Of a stretch of DNA of 64,000 nt, positions 10,110-23,127 are shown one piece after another. The stretch lies in assembly GCF_921293095.1 (NCBI RefSeq), contig NC_060254.1, positions 110,384,917 through 110,448,916 on the forward strand. Reading direction: 5' to 3'. Each line of letters begins with the position of its first letter. Positions within the stretch are counted from its first letter, which is position 1. Made by a program: the position numbers and the translations under genes. Source of the stretch: Ischnura elegans (taxonomy: Eukaryota > Arthropoda > Insecta > Odonata > Coenagrionidae). Under the pieces are notes generated by a model that saw only the letters and a list, made by a program, of their open reading frames with translations, was not told the origin of the DNA and searched no databases.

Positions 10110-13100
10110 TTGATTCAACTCTAATTAAATCGCATGGTAATTCAATTTAAATTCTAGCTATTTAGCTGTGGTTTCGAATTGATACAATAATTGCTTAAAG
10201 TAAAATTCATTAATCTTTCTACCAAAAAGGAGAGCCACTACAGAAGCAATAAAGACTGTTGATGACAGTTATAGATAAGAATTGATGTGACAGTTACATA
10301 CCGCCAACAGCTGTGACCTTTTCAAACAACGCATCGCACGCCATGGGCATTGTACATCTTTTTGTACACCTATGTACACATTTTGCTATAACACTGAATT
10401 CGATCATCTACGCTTAATAACTGCGCTACTAAAATAATGACAGAGAGGCTAATCGCACTAGGGTATGTACTAAACAGCGGGATTTTAACAAATTACAGTG
10501 TGTTGACACACAGAAGTGTACCTGAATATATCATATTTCGACATTTGTATACATGAAGGAATACGTCATATATATTGAGTACGTTCTCAGATCATTAAGA
10601 ATTTTCACTTCTTAGTACCGTTGACATGAGTTTCAGCTTTCTGCATGTACGATCATTCAAGTAATATACACTAATTGTATGGAATTTTTCTTGATAAATC
10701 TGTGTTTTAGTAAGTCGAATGCCAAAATATGTAAGTGCATTCGCTCATAAAATATTTTTGCACTGCCAAAGCAAATGAATCAGTACACAAATATGCGGTG
10801 AAGACACAAAATAACGTGACACACAGGTCAAAATAAAAAATGTATCTTGATAGTGGAAATGAAATCGATTCTCTTTATCTTCTCCATAAGGCTGAGACTT
10901 ATTCCATCGTTTGAGACGTGCAATGTTGGACCAAAAAACTCCACCCTTAAAATGACGCCCCAGATTACGATTGGAGCCTTGTTGCTTCCCCCCGGGGAGA
11001 TAATAGGGGCGAATTGAAATTTATCAGTGCTTTTTTCCCCTCCATGTTCCTTTCATTAAATCCCTTGCCCACAGTGTGCTAGTTCCCCACTCAGCTTCCC
11101 TCCAAATTTAAGAATTCTTCTTTTCAAATCTTGCATTACAAAATTAAACATTGGCTTGCATCATTTATTCACCTCCGTCGGTTATTTAAGAGCAAACTTT
11201 ATTCTCTCAGCAGAGAAATGTTTTAGCAAAAACTTAACGTTCTAAGCTAATTCAGATGAAAATTTATGGATATATCCACCGATACTCTTACGAAACAGCA
11301 GAAATACTGGCACTGAAACATTTTCGGCAAGTCACTAAAATCTCAAGAAGTTTGATTGCGTTATTTTATCCTCAATCTCATATTTTATAAAACAAAATCT
11401 CGGAACTTATTTCTATATGCAATACATTCGCCTTTCGCATATTCCGATATCAGCACTGATTTCAGGAATAAAAATGTTTTCATTTACCAAGCCACAACAC
11501 CCTGAAGAACTTAGAATGTGAGAATGCTACCAAAACTTAACATCTGGTTAAATGTGAAAAGATAGCACACAAAAATGAGAATATAAGAGAAGACAAACTA
11601 ATGGCCTTCAAACACATGTTTTCACCGCAAAGTGAGTCAAGGCCACGTAATAGAGAGCAGCAAATGATAGCAAGACCAATTATCCCATAAAGACAACTTA
11701 AGCGGGCTCCGAGTTTTTATTCCTCAAAGAAACAAAAACTGTACTCACGAAGTTAAGCCTAATCACGGTCACAACTTGTGTCGAGTAAACTTGGCTGGCC
11801 TAAAAATGTCAGCAGAGCGCGCTACTCGGAGAAAGAAGCAAAGCAAAGCGTTCGATACAATTTTCCGTCCATACCCGCTCTTCTGAAGGTCGTGCGCCGA
11901 TTTCATCCTGGAACATACGTCGCACCGTACAGGCACCCGCAAAGAATTTTTACCGCGATGGAAATACATAGACGGTACGTAGCTTACATCAAAGTAAAAT
12001 TGACAACATTACCAACAGCCCTAAACTTCAAATATTGGCGAAATATCGCAGTTATTTGGATCGGAGGTATAATGAATGGGGACTACTCATGAAAAATTCA
12101 AGAGAAAGTAACAACAAACTTAATAATAATAATCGGGTGCCTCCTATGAGCGAGCCATGCTTTAACTCATAAATAGGAAACTTCAGGAAGTCCTAACTAG
12201 AATATGAAAATAATAAGGGTGTAAAATAGGAAAATATTCATTTCAGCGTCTACATGGACTCTCCGTTTTAAATCCACACTCAAAGTTACCAAATCATCCT
12301 ATGTTTTTGGACACTTTCATCTTTGTTTGTAAATAATGAGAGGGGATTAAAAACAAAGTTCGTTCCGTTCCAAATGATTGCTAATATTCCATACGGACGT
12401 TTTGGTGATAATTAATAGCTACCACGATGGATGGAACTGCAGTTATTAAAGGAAGTAGCGAGAAAAAAATCATGGATTACAAAAACAGTTTGAATCCATT
12501 ACACGATTCTTTTCTGGTACACTGGAAACCGGTCGTATGGAGACGGCAGCATAATTGTTCTCTCGACTAAAGCCGATTTAATCAGCTCTTGAGCCACGTT
12601 AAGCTCCGCGACACGCGAACGAGCTTTTGCGGCCTTGTGTGCAAAAATGAATTGTTCCGTCCAGTCCGAACGCTTTAATATGAAGTATTGATCCAATCTC
12701 GGAGAGGGTAGGTGCGAATACGAGGCAGTGGTGTCAGCGGGTGAAATCCTTCCTCCCTCCATCACATTTTCTCTGCCCAACCCCTCCCTCCACACTCCTC
12801 CCGCTACACTCATCTCTTTGCATCAAAAAATATTCCTTCTCTAACGGCCGTTTCCCTCTTTTTTTGTGCAAAAATGATTTCCCAGGGCCATCTTTCAACA
12901 TGAACGGACTTAAAACCCTTGGACGGGGAAAGCTTCGGCTGTCGAGTCGGTTCGGCCTTTGGAAAAACCGCAGTATTGATTCGGATGAGGAAAAAAAAAG
13001 GAGAAGAAAAACACGACTCTTTCGTGCGTATTTTAAATAGTTAAGGGGGGGAGGAGGAGGAAAAGCCAAACGCTCCCTTCCTCCGTTCGCAAAAAAAACT

Positions 13101-13200
13101 CGAAAAAAAAGAACGGCGAAATAATGCAACAGAAAAAAACGCGGCGGCATTTCCATATATTTTACGCGTAATTATTAAATTATACATCCATACGAAGTCC
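10110..13200. other. Non-coding stretch with a purine/pyrimidine-skewed, CpG-bearing patch at 12500-13150
   Basis: No gene is recognised. From about 12500 to 13150 base composition changes: CpG is more frequent and long polypurine and polypyrimidine runs appear (for example GGGGGGGAGGAGGAGGAAAA near 13045). Overlapping frames on both strands come from this composition rather than from a protein family. A promoter or untranslated first exon is possible. Confidence 0.4.
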
Positions 13201-13218
13201 TTGTTCTTTATGATGGGT

Positions 13219-13515
13219 GGGGAAAAATTGTGCCACGGAATTTTAACCCTGATTATAGATGTCAGTAGGAACCAAAATTACTAATGATATTTTTAGGTTG
13301 AAAACGCAATGTTTTTGAACTACAGAAACTTTGAACCAAGTGCTCTCATTGGCAGTGAGTTTGCCCTGTTGCCGGATGCTCTGGATAACTCATGACTTCG
13401 GCTGTTTTGCCTGCATTTGCCTTCGTCCAGAGAATCCGGTACAGGGCAAACTCGCAGCCAATCGGAACGCTTAGCTCAAAGATCCACAGTTAAAATTTAG
13501 TGTCACAATTTTCTC
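13219..13515. repeat. Long imperfect inverted repeat, probable old MITE
   Basis: The inner arms (about 13338-13386 and 13424-13472) share GAGTTTGCCCTG, GCCGGAT and CTCTGGA in inverted order. The arms continue outward with CTTTGAACCAAG opposing its inverse. An outer match (GGGGAAAAATTGTG at 13219 against the inverse of CACAATTTTCTCC near 13503-13515) lies beyond an extra 60-80 bp on the left. It is therefore a hairpin element of about 300 bp with a small insertion in one arm. Confidence 0.55.
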
Positions 13516-14604
13516 CATGACGTATAACGTACGCACGCGGGAAAGATGAGTACAGACTGAAATGCGTGATACTGGGACATACTGCCTCTACGAAACACAC
13601 GGTCCTTCAGAATTCTAACAGTACCCAACGGAAAATATATGGGAGAATGCCTGGTTCCCACTCTCTACTCCAGCAATAGATATTAGGTCCTCCACAAACA
13701 AAAGAAGGGGGTGACTGGTGACTAGGGGTGACCAATATTACTCCAATGATACAGCAGTGAAATACTTTCACCAAGTCTCATATAAAACACAAATTCCATC
13801 TCTACTCAATATCGCTAATAAAAAAGGTCATATTCTCGATCCGTAATCACCATCTCAACTCGTTCTACTCAAATACATTCCTAGCTAATCCATTTTCCAC
13901 TTTATTTTGGTCAGCTAAACACAAGATGCAAAATTTTTCAACATGAATACCGTTTGAAATAGTCAATGGATGATTGATTCGCTGCACCGACACGATGACA
14001 CTTTTAGCGATATTCCGACATACTATCCACAACTATACTACATATATGGCATTGATATGTTATGAAATTTATAATTACAGCTATTACAATCATTACCATT
14101 AGCAGCTACGAAATACCTGCGCAAAGTCTCATGAAAAGCTCGGAATAACTTTACGTGACATGAGTGATTTTATTGCACCTGCCGATTGGACAAAATTTGA
14201 GATTGCAAAATCCGATTTCACGGGAAGTCTCTGGCTCGTCTGATTGGCCGACTACGACGATGGAGTTTGTTTTCATTTTAAAAACAAAACACTCACGCTT
14301 GATTTGGTGAGATGAACACACACACTTTTGTAATTTTAAACGCCTAAAAACAAACTTACAACGACCTCCGCTTCAAGGGGTAACTATCAGTCTTAAGGTG
14401 TTGAACACCCGCAGTGTACCGATATATGCGCCTGGTTCAGTTGGGGAGGGGGAAACAGGGAGGGGGACAAGGGGTTCGATGAAGGATAAACAATGATCAC
14501 GTACACAGAATATGAACCCAAAACACGCCAGCCAAATACCAATTAGCCCACATATACAAACACCTGAGCATGGTAACAGCTCAACAAGGACACAGAAAAG
14601 AATA

Positions 14605-15466
14605 TACGAGAAAAAAATACGTTTATCTGCTGACGACTCTGTCATCTATTGCGAAATTAGTGATCACTCTATGAAATTCTATCATCGGACTTAAACAACG
14701 TTCATTTGTGGAGCCAAGAGTGGGGACTCGAACTTAATCGGAGCAAATGCATGACGGTACATTTCTTGCGGAATTCGTCCAACTATAACCACGTTTATGC
14801 AGTGGATGGTATTAACATAAAGGCAACAGACGAAGTGAAATACCTGGGAGTTACGATAACCTCAAACCTCACGTGGGGAACACATAAAAGAATATTTGCG
14901 GCATAGTCCTGAAGAAATTCGGATTCGTCAAGCGTATTGTGGGAAGATTTTCGGATGATAAAGTAAAAGAAAGGTGCTATTTCGCACTCCTCCGACCGCA
15001 GCGAGCGTATGGGATCCGGTGCAGAAAGACTTAATCCGCGAACTGAATAAAATACAAAGGAAGGCTGCGCGTTTCGACAAAAACTCCTACGGGCGTACAT
15101 ATAGCGTTACCCAGATGTTAAGCGAATTAGACTGGGTGCCACTGGAGACTCGGATGCTGCACGCTAGGCTTAGATTGCTCGAACAATTGAGAATGGATAT
15201 CTTTAAGAGCGACACAGAGAACATAATATTAGAGCTACACTATAATTTTAGGTCCGATAGAAGCGATGATTTAAGAGCGATGTTTTGCCGAACGGATAGA
15301 TATGGGAATTAGTTTTGCCCCCGAACCATAAAGGACTTTAATAAACGCTAGTTCCAACTTCGTTAGAGCACTTCATTTTTTTTTACTGTAAACGCCTGGT
15401 GTCCTCACACCCCTAGCCACACGCCTTTTAGGCGGCTTGCGGGGTATTATGTAGATGTAGAATATT
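14605..15466 (+). mobile_element. 3' end of a jockey/CR1-like non-LTR retrotransposon, 5'-truncated and frame-broken
   Basis: The frame reads LSADDSVIYCEIS (the ADD of the reverse-transcriptase palm), then after a shift DLNNVHLWSQEWGLELNRSK (thumb start) and VDGINIKATDEVKYLGVTIT. A further shift at about 14906 gives KKFGFVKRIVGR, and another gives LNKIQRKAARF plus RTYSVTQMLSELDWVPLETR (14974-15312), the conserved C-terminal region. At least three frameshifts show it is dead. The 3' tail after the stop ends GGCGGCTTGCGGGGTATT then ATGTAGATGTAGA, a short repeated tail as expected of a LINE 3' end. Everything 5' of the RT active site is absent. Confidence 0.8.
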
Positions 15467-15626
15467 AGGCGGATAGGAAATAAGTAATGAGTCACTCACG
15501 GATGAGTCCTTTGAGGACTCTTACTAATTAAATTACTAATGTGTGTTCCCTATCATCATTATTTCATGTTGCTTGTTTTGATTGGACTCATCTATATAAC
15601 ATGAAGCCCCTTAACGACCACTCATT

Positions 15627-15643
15627 CATTCATTCATTCACGT
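15627..15643 (+). repeat. Microsatellite (CATT)n
   Basis: About four CATT units. It could be the simple tail of a SINE-like insertion to its left or right, which I cannot delimit. Confidence 0.6.
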
Positions 15644-17157
15644 ATACAAATGTTTGGGGTGAACGAGACGAGATACGGCAAAAAGTCTAATGAAGACCCC
15701 CTCTAAAATTGTCTGAAACCCCAGGAAAAATTATGAAAACACTAAATTTACAATTATTTATCCGTCTATTCATATAAAATTGAGTGTATGGGGATTAGTT
15801 CAAAAAATGACCACCAAATTCCAATGGCGGCGCGGCAGTCATACAAACGAACTTCATAGCAACATATTTGTTTATGCAAACAAGAGGAGCTAAATTGGGA
15901 AAGAAGATAAGGGAAATGAAACGAAAAACTGATAAATATAAGGTAGGAAATTAAGAAAGTAATAATTGAAGTGTCTATTTCTTTGCGTCTTCTTTCCGCA
16001 AGAACAAACATCTGTTTAAATCAAAGCGCATTCAAATCAAAAGCGGAGAAATGTAAGGAGAGAAATTAGTTGTTGTTTTTGGTATATTGCATCGAGAGTG
16101 TGGTGGTTATTAATTTCAAAGTTAACCAGTGCTCTAAATGCCATATTAGAAATATGATTCGTGCTGTTGACTATAGTTCGTATCTTGTTGGCGTTACACG
16201 ATTGTAGTAGAAAGACTTTTAAACAAGTCTTACATAATATAGGTTGGTAAAAATGATTTTATTATCGTGTTTTGTGATGGTGATAACTTTTTATTTTTGT
16301 TTACGTTCTTTTTTCCGTTAATTTCCTTTTTAATGTACAATGTTATCCGTGAGCTGCAGGAGTGAATAGGCAGTGAATAATACAATATGGAAGATAAGTG
16401 CAAATAAAGGTATTTCTTATTCAATTATTTGTCTTGCGTTAATCACGTTTCCTTGAGTGAGTTATTCAAGTAAGTTATTCAACTGTGAAAATTATCGAAA
16501 TCTTGACATTCACAATGTCTTGTACACCAAAGGCTGTGATCCGTTACTCACTCCGTTCTCACCAGAGTTATTGCGCATTGCGTTTTGGATATTAAAGCTG
16601 AGATATTTGTGTATCCCGATTCATTAAAACTTTAAATAGAGGCATTTCTGAAGTGAAATCATTCACGATCACGATAAATAATATTTCGATAAAATTCGTT
16701 ATACTAGCCCCAATTCATGCTAAGGCGCATTTGTTTCTAGATATTGATATTCAGTCCCAACGTAATTCGCTTACGAAGGGGAACAGCTGTTACATCTTAT
16801 TCGTATATCAAGAATTTGGTTGTTTTGTGGAAAATAATTAATAAACGTGTTTTTCATTGTAATTCGTAAAGTCGTTATGTTATGATATTACGTATGCATT
16901 GGGTGTTACAGTGGAACGTGGTCTCAACGTTTTTTGTATTTGAATTGAATAAGTTAGAGAAACTCGTAGAAATTTATTTTACTTTTTTAGCCCCTCAGAA
17001 AAACGTTTCTCTTTATAAATATTTACATTCACATTGTAGCCTACGTACCATGCGCTCGTTTTACGTGAAAGTGGAAATATTGCTTATACCTAAGTTAGCC
17101 AGCTTAAAAGTAAACGATCCTTAAGTAACAAGTAGCAAACAAAAAGTGTAAGACCTC
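15644..17157. other. Non-coding stretch, nothing recognised
   Basis: AT-rich, with only short unsupported frames. No repeat boundary is visible beyond the microsatellite to its left. Confidence 0.55.
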
Positions 17158-17240
17158 CCACAGTGAGCATAACAGGCCGAAGGCCTTTTTCGGGGGGGCC
17201 TAGGGGGGGCAGAGCCCCCCCAGCGAGCTAAGCGAGTATT
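17158..17240. repeat. G/C homopolymer-rich hairpin motif
   Basis: AGGCCGAAGGCC is followed by a G run, GCCTAGGGGGGGC, then AGAGCCCCCCC and AGCGAGCTAAGCGAG. G and C runs can pair across a few bases. It resembles terminal parts of dispersed elements, but no second end was found. Confidence 0.35.
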
Positions 17241-17619
17241 ACCATAAAATTGAATATTCCCGAAGAAGGAGAAGAATCAGGATGTTAACTAAATCGGTTT
17301 AAAAGTAATCAATTTGCTAATTTTCCCACCTCCCATATTTTTTAATGAAGTTGGGGTGACAATGTTGGTCTCCCCCTCCTGCTACTATACTACCATCATG
17401 CTTGATCTTGTATACATTGGTTAATGTGGTTTAAATTGAATTTAAAATCCTTAAAAAAAAGTGCCCACATGCACGAATTTGGACACATTTGATAAATACA
17501 TTTAACTCGTTTGTACGAAAGATATGAACTATGTAAACATAAATGCATTGGGTTATCCTTTACGTTGCGAGGTTTTTTAACACTACAACCAGGAAACCCT
17601 TAATCGAAAAAAAAACAAA

Positions 17620-18110
17620 TGAAACTCGGGAAGCGTGCACTTCACTCGGCAGCAACACTCGAACGGTCAAAATCGAAGGCGTTTCTCGGCCCACGCGATG
17701 ATTGGAGGCCGCCGCAGCAGTCGACGAAGCCGTCCGCACGTTGCGGTTAACACCAAATCATCGGCAACAGATTCTTTCCCTTTTTCCCCCCCTTATCGAC
17801 TTTTTTTTGTTTCGAGGGGCTCTTTTCCCCCTTCGCGAGCGAAGGCCTGCGGTGCGCGCGAGTGTGATGCGGAAATCGGAAAATCGGACGTCCCATCCCA
17901 TCGGTGAAAGGAATATTGAAATGAGCCGTAGGGAAGCGACGTGTTCTGTGCGTGTTCGGCGAAAAAAAATATATACATATGTATCGAAAAGAATAGAGAG
18001 CGGAAAATGGCTGCATCGACCGGAAGAAAGGCCGAGGGAACAAACGTATAGGGAGACATCAGCACTGACACAATTACCGAAAAGGCGCCTTAGCCCGCTA
18101 AAATAAAATT
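17620..18110. other. CpG-rich island, possible promoter or 5' UTR
   Basis: CpG density rises sharply (GGCCGCCGCAGCAGTCGACG near 17708, GCGCGCGAG near 17854) within AT-rich DNA. Four overlapping frames of 90-134 codons on both strands are composition artefacts, and none matches a known family. A second CpG-rich, polypurine patch follows at 18490-18790, and a GTAG|GTGAGT donor-like site occurs at 19021. Together these could be an untranslated first exon. Confidence 0.35.
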
Positions 18111-19029
18111 TAAATGCATAAACAGAAAAATAGGATATTTTGAGCAACGATAAGGTCTTCCTATTTTAATTAGTATTAAAAGATATTTTCCCAGGACACC
18201 TTTAATAATTACCAAATTTAAACAGTGGCGAGAAGCTTGAATTACCTTAAATCACTTCTGCGATATTACATTGAGTATTTTTTTATCATAATGTAACAGA
18301 GTGAGAAGCCTGAAGCTTACGGAAATAGTAGCGCCCAAGCATTTCATCAAATACATTAGTTTAAAAAACAAGCTAATTAATCAATTGGTAAAACTTTCAT
18401 GTATTTTTTTAAATTTCAAGGTTAACTGTTGTAACATAATGTAAACAAGCCACCATGTTGTTTGTTGAGATAATTTGAAATTAACAACGGTAGTGATGAG
18501 GCAAGAATGGGTAGTTAGGGACGCGGAGAGAAAATACACAAGCGGGAGTCATTGTGTTGAGAGAGCTACGTATAAGACGTGTTTTAGAAGATCGGGAGAA
18601 TAAAAAGAAAGAGAGGACGCAAAGCAAAAGGAGGCGCCCAAAAAAAAAAGAGAGAGAACCGATACAAGGAAGGACGCGTGATCGAGAGACGGGGATCGCA
18701 GAGGAGGTTATCAGGCAGAGAGTGGAGTTGTGGAGTACTGTACTATCCGGTAGTGTTTGAGTGGAGACGCGAGCAGTGAACCCGATAAGTAGACTTGACT
18801 GATTATAACCAATACACAAGGGGAAGAGTTAAAAGCCCATTGGAATATAATTGGAAGTTATGCAATCTGTTTGTTATAATGATCGATTGTAAATTGGGCC
18901 CAATTAGTCTTATGTCTTGATATTCTGAATATAAAAGTGTAAAAGTGATATTTTGTGCATGTTATTTTATAATTAAGTGTGTTTTTATACCCTAAGATAA
19001 CACGAAACCAAATAAATCGTAGGTGAGTA

Positions 19030-21279
19030 GTGTTTCGTAATTTAGGTAGTGTTACACTGTTAAATATTATCATTTACATAAACTTACTGGATTTTATTAA
19101 ACTTTTACCGAAATTTCAACATGAGCTAAAGTACTGTGTTCCCTCGTCTACTGCGCTGACCAATATTTTTTCCCGGATCAAATTATCCATCTATAAATCT
19201 AACAAAAATCAAATACTCGCAACATATTTTGCATCGCAAAATTTATACCATCCAAGGTAAAACATTTTCCGGCGAGCTTTTTGGCTTGCGATAGCATCTG
19301 GGCGAAATGGATGGCCTCTTACACTCAATTTTTTTCATCCATACATTTTGTGCGCATATACACGCGAAATAGCAATTACGACCACGCCAACACTCCAAAT
19401 CGTAAAGAGAATGATTACCGTTCGAGACTGAAGGATCTTTCAATGTTTTCACAGAACAATTCTTTGTGGAAACAATTAAATAAGATATTTTTAATGAATC
19501 TTCACTATCTAACTATAAAATTATTTTTTTTCTAATACCACTAACTACGTGCTAGCCGACGACATCACCTTTTTTTAAACTTCTTGCCGTCAAATAATCA
19601 ATAATTCACGGGTTTCTCCTCCAATAGGTCGGCAATAAATGGCGATGACATGATCAGATAACAACGTTTTACTCAAACTGGACCGTAACATGAGATTAGA
19701 GGAAAACATTCCGGAACAAAGTCGAGAATATCAGATTCGATTCAACATTAGATTCAATCAAGCTAATAAATATTCAAGAAGCTAGATTTCCTCTTCGACT
19801 GGTTAAAATTTATTTAGATAAATTTTAACCAGTCGAAGAGGAAAAAACTGAACCGAGCTATATTTCTCAGAAAGTAGCCCTAAAACTGAAACATAATTTT
19901 AGCGAAAGATGAACAATTTTCACAGCTTGCTCAATATTACAAACTAATTTATAATAATTCAATCTTTCTAGTATTCAGATCATCAAAAGCTCTAAAAAAA
20001 GGTCTAAACAGTCAACGATTTCATCTATTCGTTCAAAGAAGTTAAATAATTAAGCTTTAGTACAGGCACAGCAATATAGCAAAATAAACACTTGAAAAAT
20101 GAAATTTTAGAATCAAAAAAGTACTATCACAGCGATAAAATTTCCTGGGAGAGAAAAAAGAAAGATTGTGGAATGCTTGCTTTAAAAATATAAATACAGG
20201 AGGCCTGCTAACAACGCAATAATTGCATAAATCATGCGGAAGACGATTAGTAACTCAAAATTGTGATGTGATGATTTAATTCTTCAAACACCAAAAATTA
20301 TGAATCAGAGTTTGGTTTGAATGCTGAGGCGGCTACTTTCAATACAGTCCGTTTTAAACCTAATGCTAATGATATAAAGCACTTATTTTATTATTAATTT
20401 TCAATGTTTAGCGATACCAATTAGGAATAGAAATCCACCTCAACCCAAGTCGCCGCGACGGTCCATTGAAGGGGTCCCTTGCTACAAAATTTGCCTGATA
20501 TTGTTTCTGGCTCAGAAATATTCATTTAAAGGCCCACAACCACGAAGTTATATTTTCAAAATAATCTTGAAAATACAACAAGAATAAGCAGCTTTTATAA
20601 GTCATCGCTATACAATTTACAACGCGACCCAAAATGGGGAAAAAGAAATGAATGCGGGCACCTGAAAAAATGAGTCGCCAGAAAAGCATCGGGAAATTCT
20701 TCTCGGACAAGATATTAAATGCGATTTAGATAGACAACAGGTAAATAAAACACAGGAGGATACATCAATCGTCACGGAGAGCCTCTAAGCGAGTTAACTG
20801 CATATTTTTTTAGCCGCATCTAAATCTGAAAGCACGACCCCCAACCCCGTGGCAAGCTAAATGACACGCCGTGAATGCACGCAACCCCCCACGCACTCAT
20901 GTCGCTCTGATCCTTCCAAGAGTGCGTCCAGGGTGAAAGAAGAACTTCACCTCATTGCTATCACAGCGAGGGATTGGAGCGAAATATCAATGCATCAATC
21001 AGATCTAGATACATTCAGCACCCAATAAAAACAAACAAGACGTCTCGATGTGGAGGCGTAATAACCTTTGACCGAGTACACATATAGATACGGCCATACA
21101 CTTCCTTCACCCAAGTGACCTCGTTCCCAACACAACCTCAACTCTTGGACGTCAAAAGGCTGCCATTTACACACAAAAGTCGTCACTTAGTGAGAGAAGT
21201 TTAAGACGCAACTCATTAAGACCTATATTTTGAGTAAGTTCCTCTTTGGTAGAGTAACATTGACGATGTCACCAACGGA
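19030..21279. other. Non-coding stretch apart from the 19.8-kb hairpin
   Basis: No exon with convincing splice sites and no family motif was seen. Confidence 0.55.
19787..19844. repeat. Perfect 27-bp palindromic hairpin with 4-bp loop
   Basis: Arms 19787-19813 and 19818-19844 are exact reverse complements, separated by TTAG. The surroundings are unremarkable AT-rich DNA. A perfect 58-bp hairpin is unexpected by chance and must be recent or maintained. Confidence 0.85.
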
Positions 21280-21640
21280 GAACTCGAAATAAAGGGTACC
21301 ACAGGAGGATATAAAGTCATGCAATGGATCGACAGATTGAGTAATGGCGAATTCATAGGTATGTGAAGAAAGAGACGTCTGTTCTAAAGACTTCTGAGAA
21401 GTCAGCAAACAGATGCAACCAACGTCTCGTCGTGGGTCATGATTTTCTGAAGATTACCAAAGTGCAAGCAGACAACAGGAACGGGAAAGGACGACCTCTG
21501 CAGAAATATCTAGATCAGGATGTGGAATAGGAGAACCACTTAGGTATGAAAATATTGGCTGAGGAGTGACAATTACGCAGGGAAATGAAAAAGATCTGCG
21601 TCGATACAATATTATGACTGCTAAAAGGCGATGAATCATA
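21280..21640 (+). pseudogene. Heavily decayed RTE-type retrotransposon fragment
   Basis: Read in shifting plus frames, the segment gives VMQWIDRLSNGEF, KERRLF, KTSEKSANRCNQR, VVGHDFLKI and NRNGKGRPLQKYLDQD. These are in the same order as the RTE blocks IKWTDRV, KRSLLKTIKRR, GHILRHD, GRGRP and KYLDQ. Several shifts and stops interrupt it. Its similarity to the better copy at 33715-34255 is recognisable but low, so it is an older insertion. Confidence 0.5.
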
Positions 21641-22244
21641 TTTTATAAACTGGAAAATGGTCAAGGATATGGCAAGCGGACAGCGAAAGAAGAGATCGGG
21701 TGAGACATTCAGGTTAAGTTATTGAGAATGTAAAGGAATAGAAATAGGTTAAAAGGAAAAGAACGCCCTAAAGGAACACTGAAAGCAGAGCTACAGCAAC
21801 AAAATCAGCGTTATACAACGAATAGAAACAGACGATACGTCTATCTTTAAATCAAAATAATACCCTGAAATTTATCTGAACAAAAAAGCGACACGGGTGT
21901 TACGATAACAACCGTCAACTCGTAAAAGAATACCTAATACTAAAACATTTCAAAAATTATTCCATCAAAAGTTTGAAAAGGGAGCGCTATGATTGATATT
22001 ACCTGAAACTGGCTAGAGTGAATGAAAAAAACAGATGGTAATCGCCTTCCTTTGCTATCGCACTATCTAGGCACAAGGTGTTCTAATTTCCAACAGATGC
22101 TCTCACGAAGTGAGGCTGTCCTTCAGCGAAACCCAATTCTTTGGCAGCATTCGGAATTCATGAGTTACCGTGGTAATGTTTGATAAAGGTTCCGGACACC
22201 CAAAAACAAAAATCTTCGAAGTTCGAGGCGCACAAGGAAAGGAT

Positions 22245-22325
22245 ATCCCATCATGAATGTGTGATATTCACACAGCCATGGCTTAGTGAAGGCAGAGCTC
22301 TCCCTCACCAGTCCAAACCAACCGA
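22245..22325 (+). repeat. SINE core fragment
   Basis: TGTGATATTCACACAGCCAT, then GGCTTAGTGAAGGCAGAGCT and CTCCCTCACCAGTCCAAACC, is the clearest copy of the core shared by six sites. The tRNA-like head upstream could not be delimited with confidence. Confidence 0.55.
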
Positions 22326-23111
22326 TGGGTTAAATTACTGCGAGTCGACTTGGAGTATAATGGGACCAAAAAAACCGTAGCATGCTATCCAAAAATGAAG
22401 TATTACGTGGATTACTTAGTGCACACAACAGAGGTAGCTAATGAAACTTAAACTAGTCAAAAACCCGTCTTAATTATCCAACTAAAATGCTGTTCATTAC
22501 CGAAAAAATGTTGATATGAAGAAATGAATCACATTTGAGTTTCCTCTCGCTTCGAGATACCATGACAGCGACCAAAAGGTCTCATTTCTCATGAAACCAC
22601 AAAACGCCGACGGAGTGGAGATTATCGCGGGAAAATAAAATGGCAAAAGAATGCAAATTACGGAAGAGTGTAGGTTTTTTAAAATACTCCAAGGAGCTAA
22701 CTCTTAATATTATCATTCCAACCCTACCCAACAGGAGGCCGGCATCAAACTAACCCGTTGATGGAGCACCCACCTTCCAACGGTCAAGCTATCTCCAACT
22801 GATAAAGACATGCGAAGAACATTTAGAAAGAAAAAAAGCAGGCACCTCAGTTGCGTGCCTGAAAGACATTAAAACTGGAGTTAAGAAACCAATAAAGAGA
22901 CGAAGTGGAAAATTAACAAAAATAGTCACTAGAGAGGTCGATTGCGAAATTCTTGTTTCTATATTTCTACACATTTTCACGCTAAATTTATAAATACTAG
23001 CATTGAAAGAGATCCTAGATTTATTCATAAATGCGATTTACTAATAAAGGCTTAAATCTTACAAATTTAAGTACATAAATATACACACACAATTAATACA
23101 TAAATCTTACA

Positions 23112-23127
23112 TATATATATATATAAA
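23112..23127 (+). repeat. Microsatellite (AT)n
   Basis: Uninterrupted AT dinucleotides in very AT-rich DNA. Confidence 0.7.

Noticed and set aside
12499-13156. Several 99-140-codon frames.
   Set aside because: They arise from polypurine/polypyrimidine composition and give low-complexity peptides on both strands.
15500-15530. GGATGAGTCCTTTGAGGACTC resembles the stem II region of a hammerhead ribozyme.
   Set aside because: The CTGATGA core is not complete and GAAAC does not follow the stem; it is only a short hairpin.
17702-18106. 134-codon frame in the CpG-rich island.
   Set aside because: Three other long frames overlap on the opposite strand, and the peptide shows no family features.
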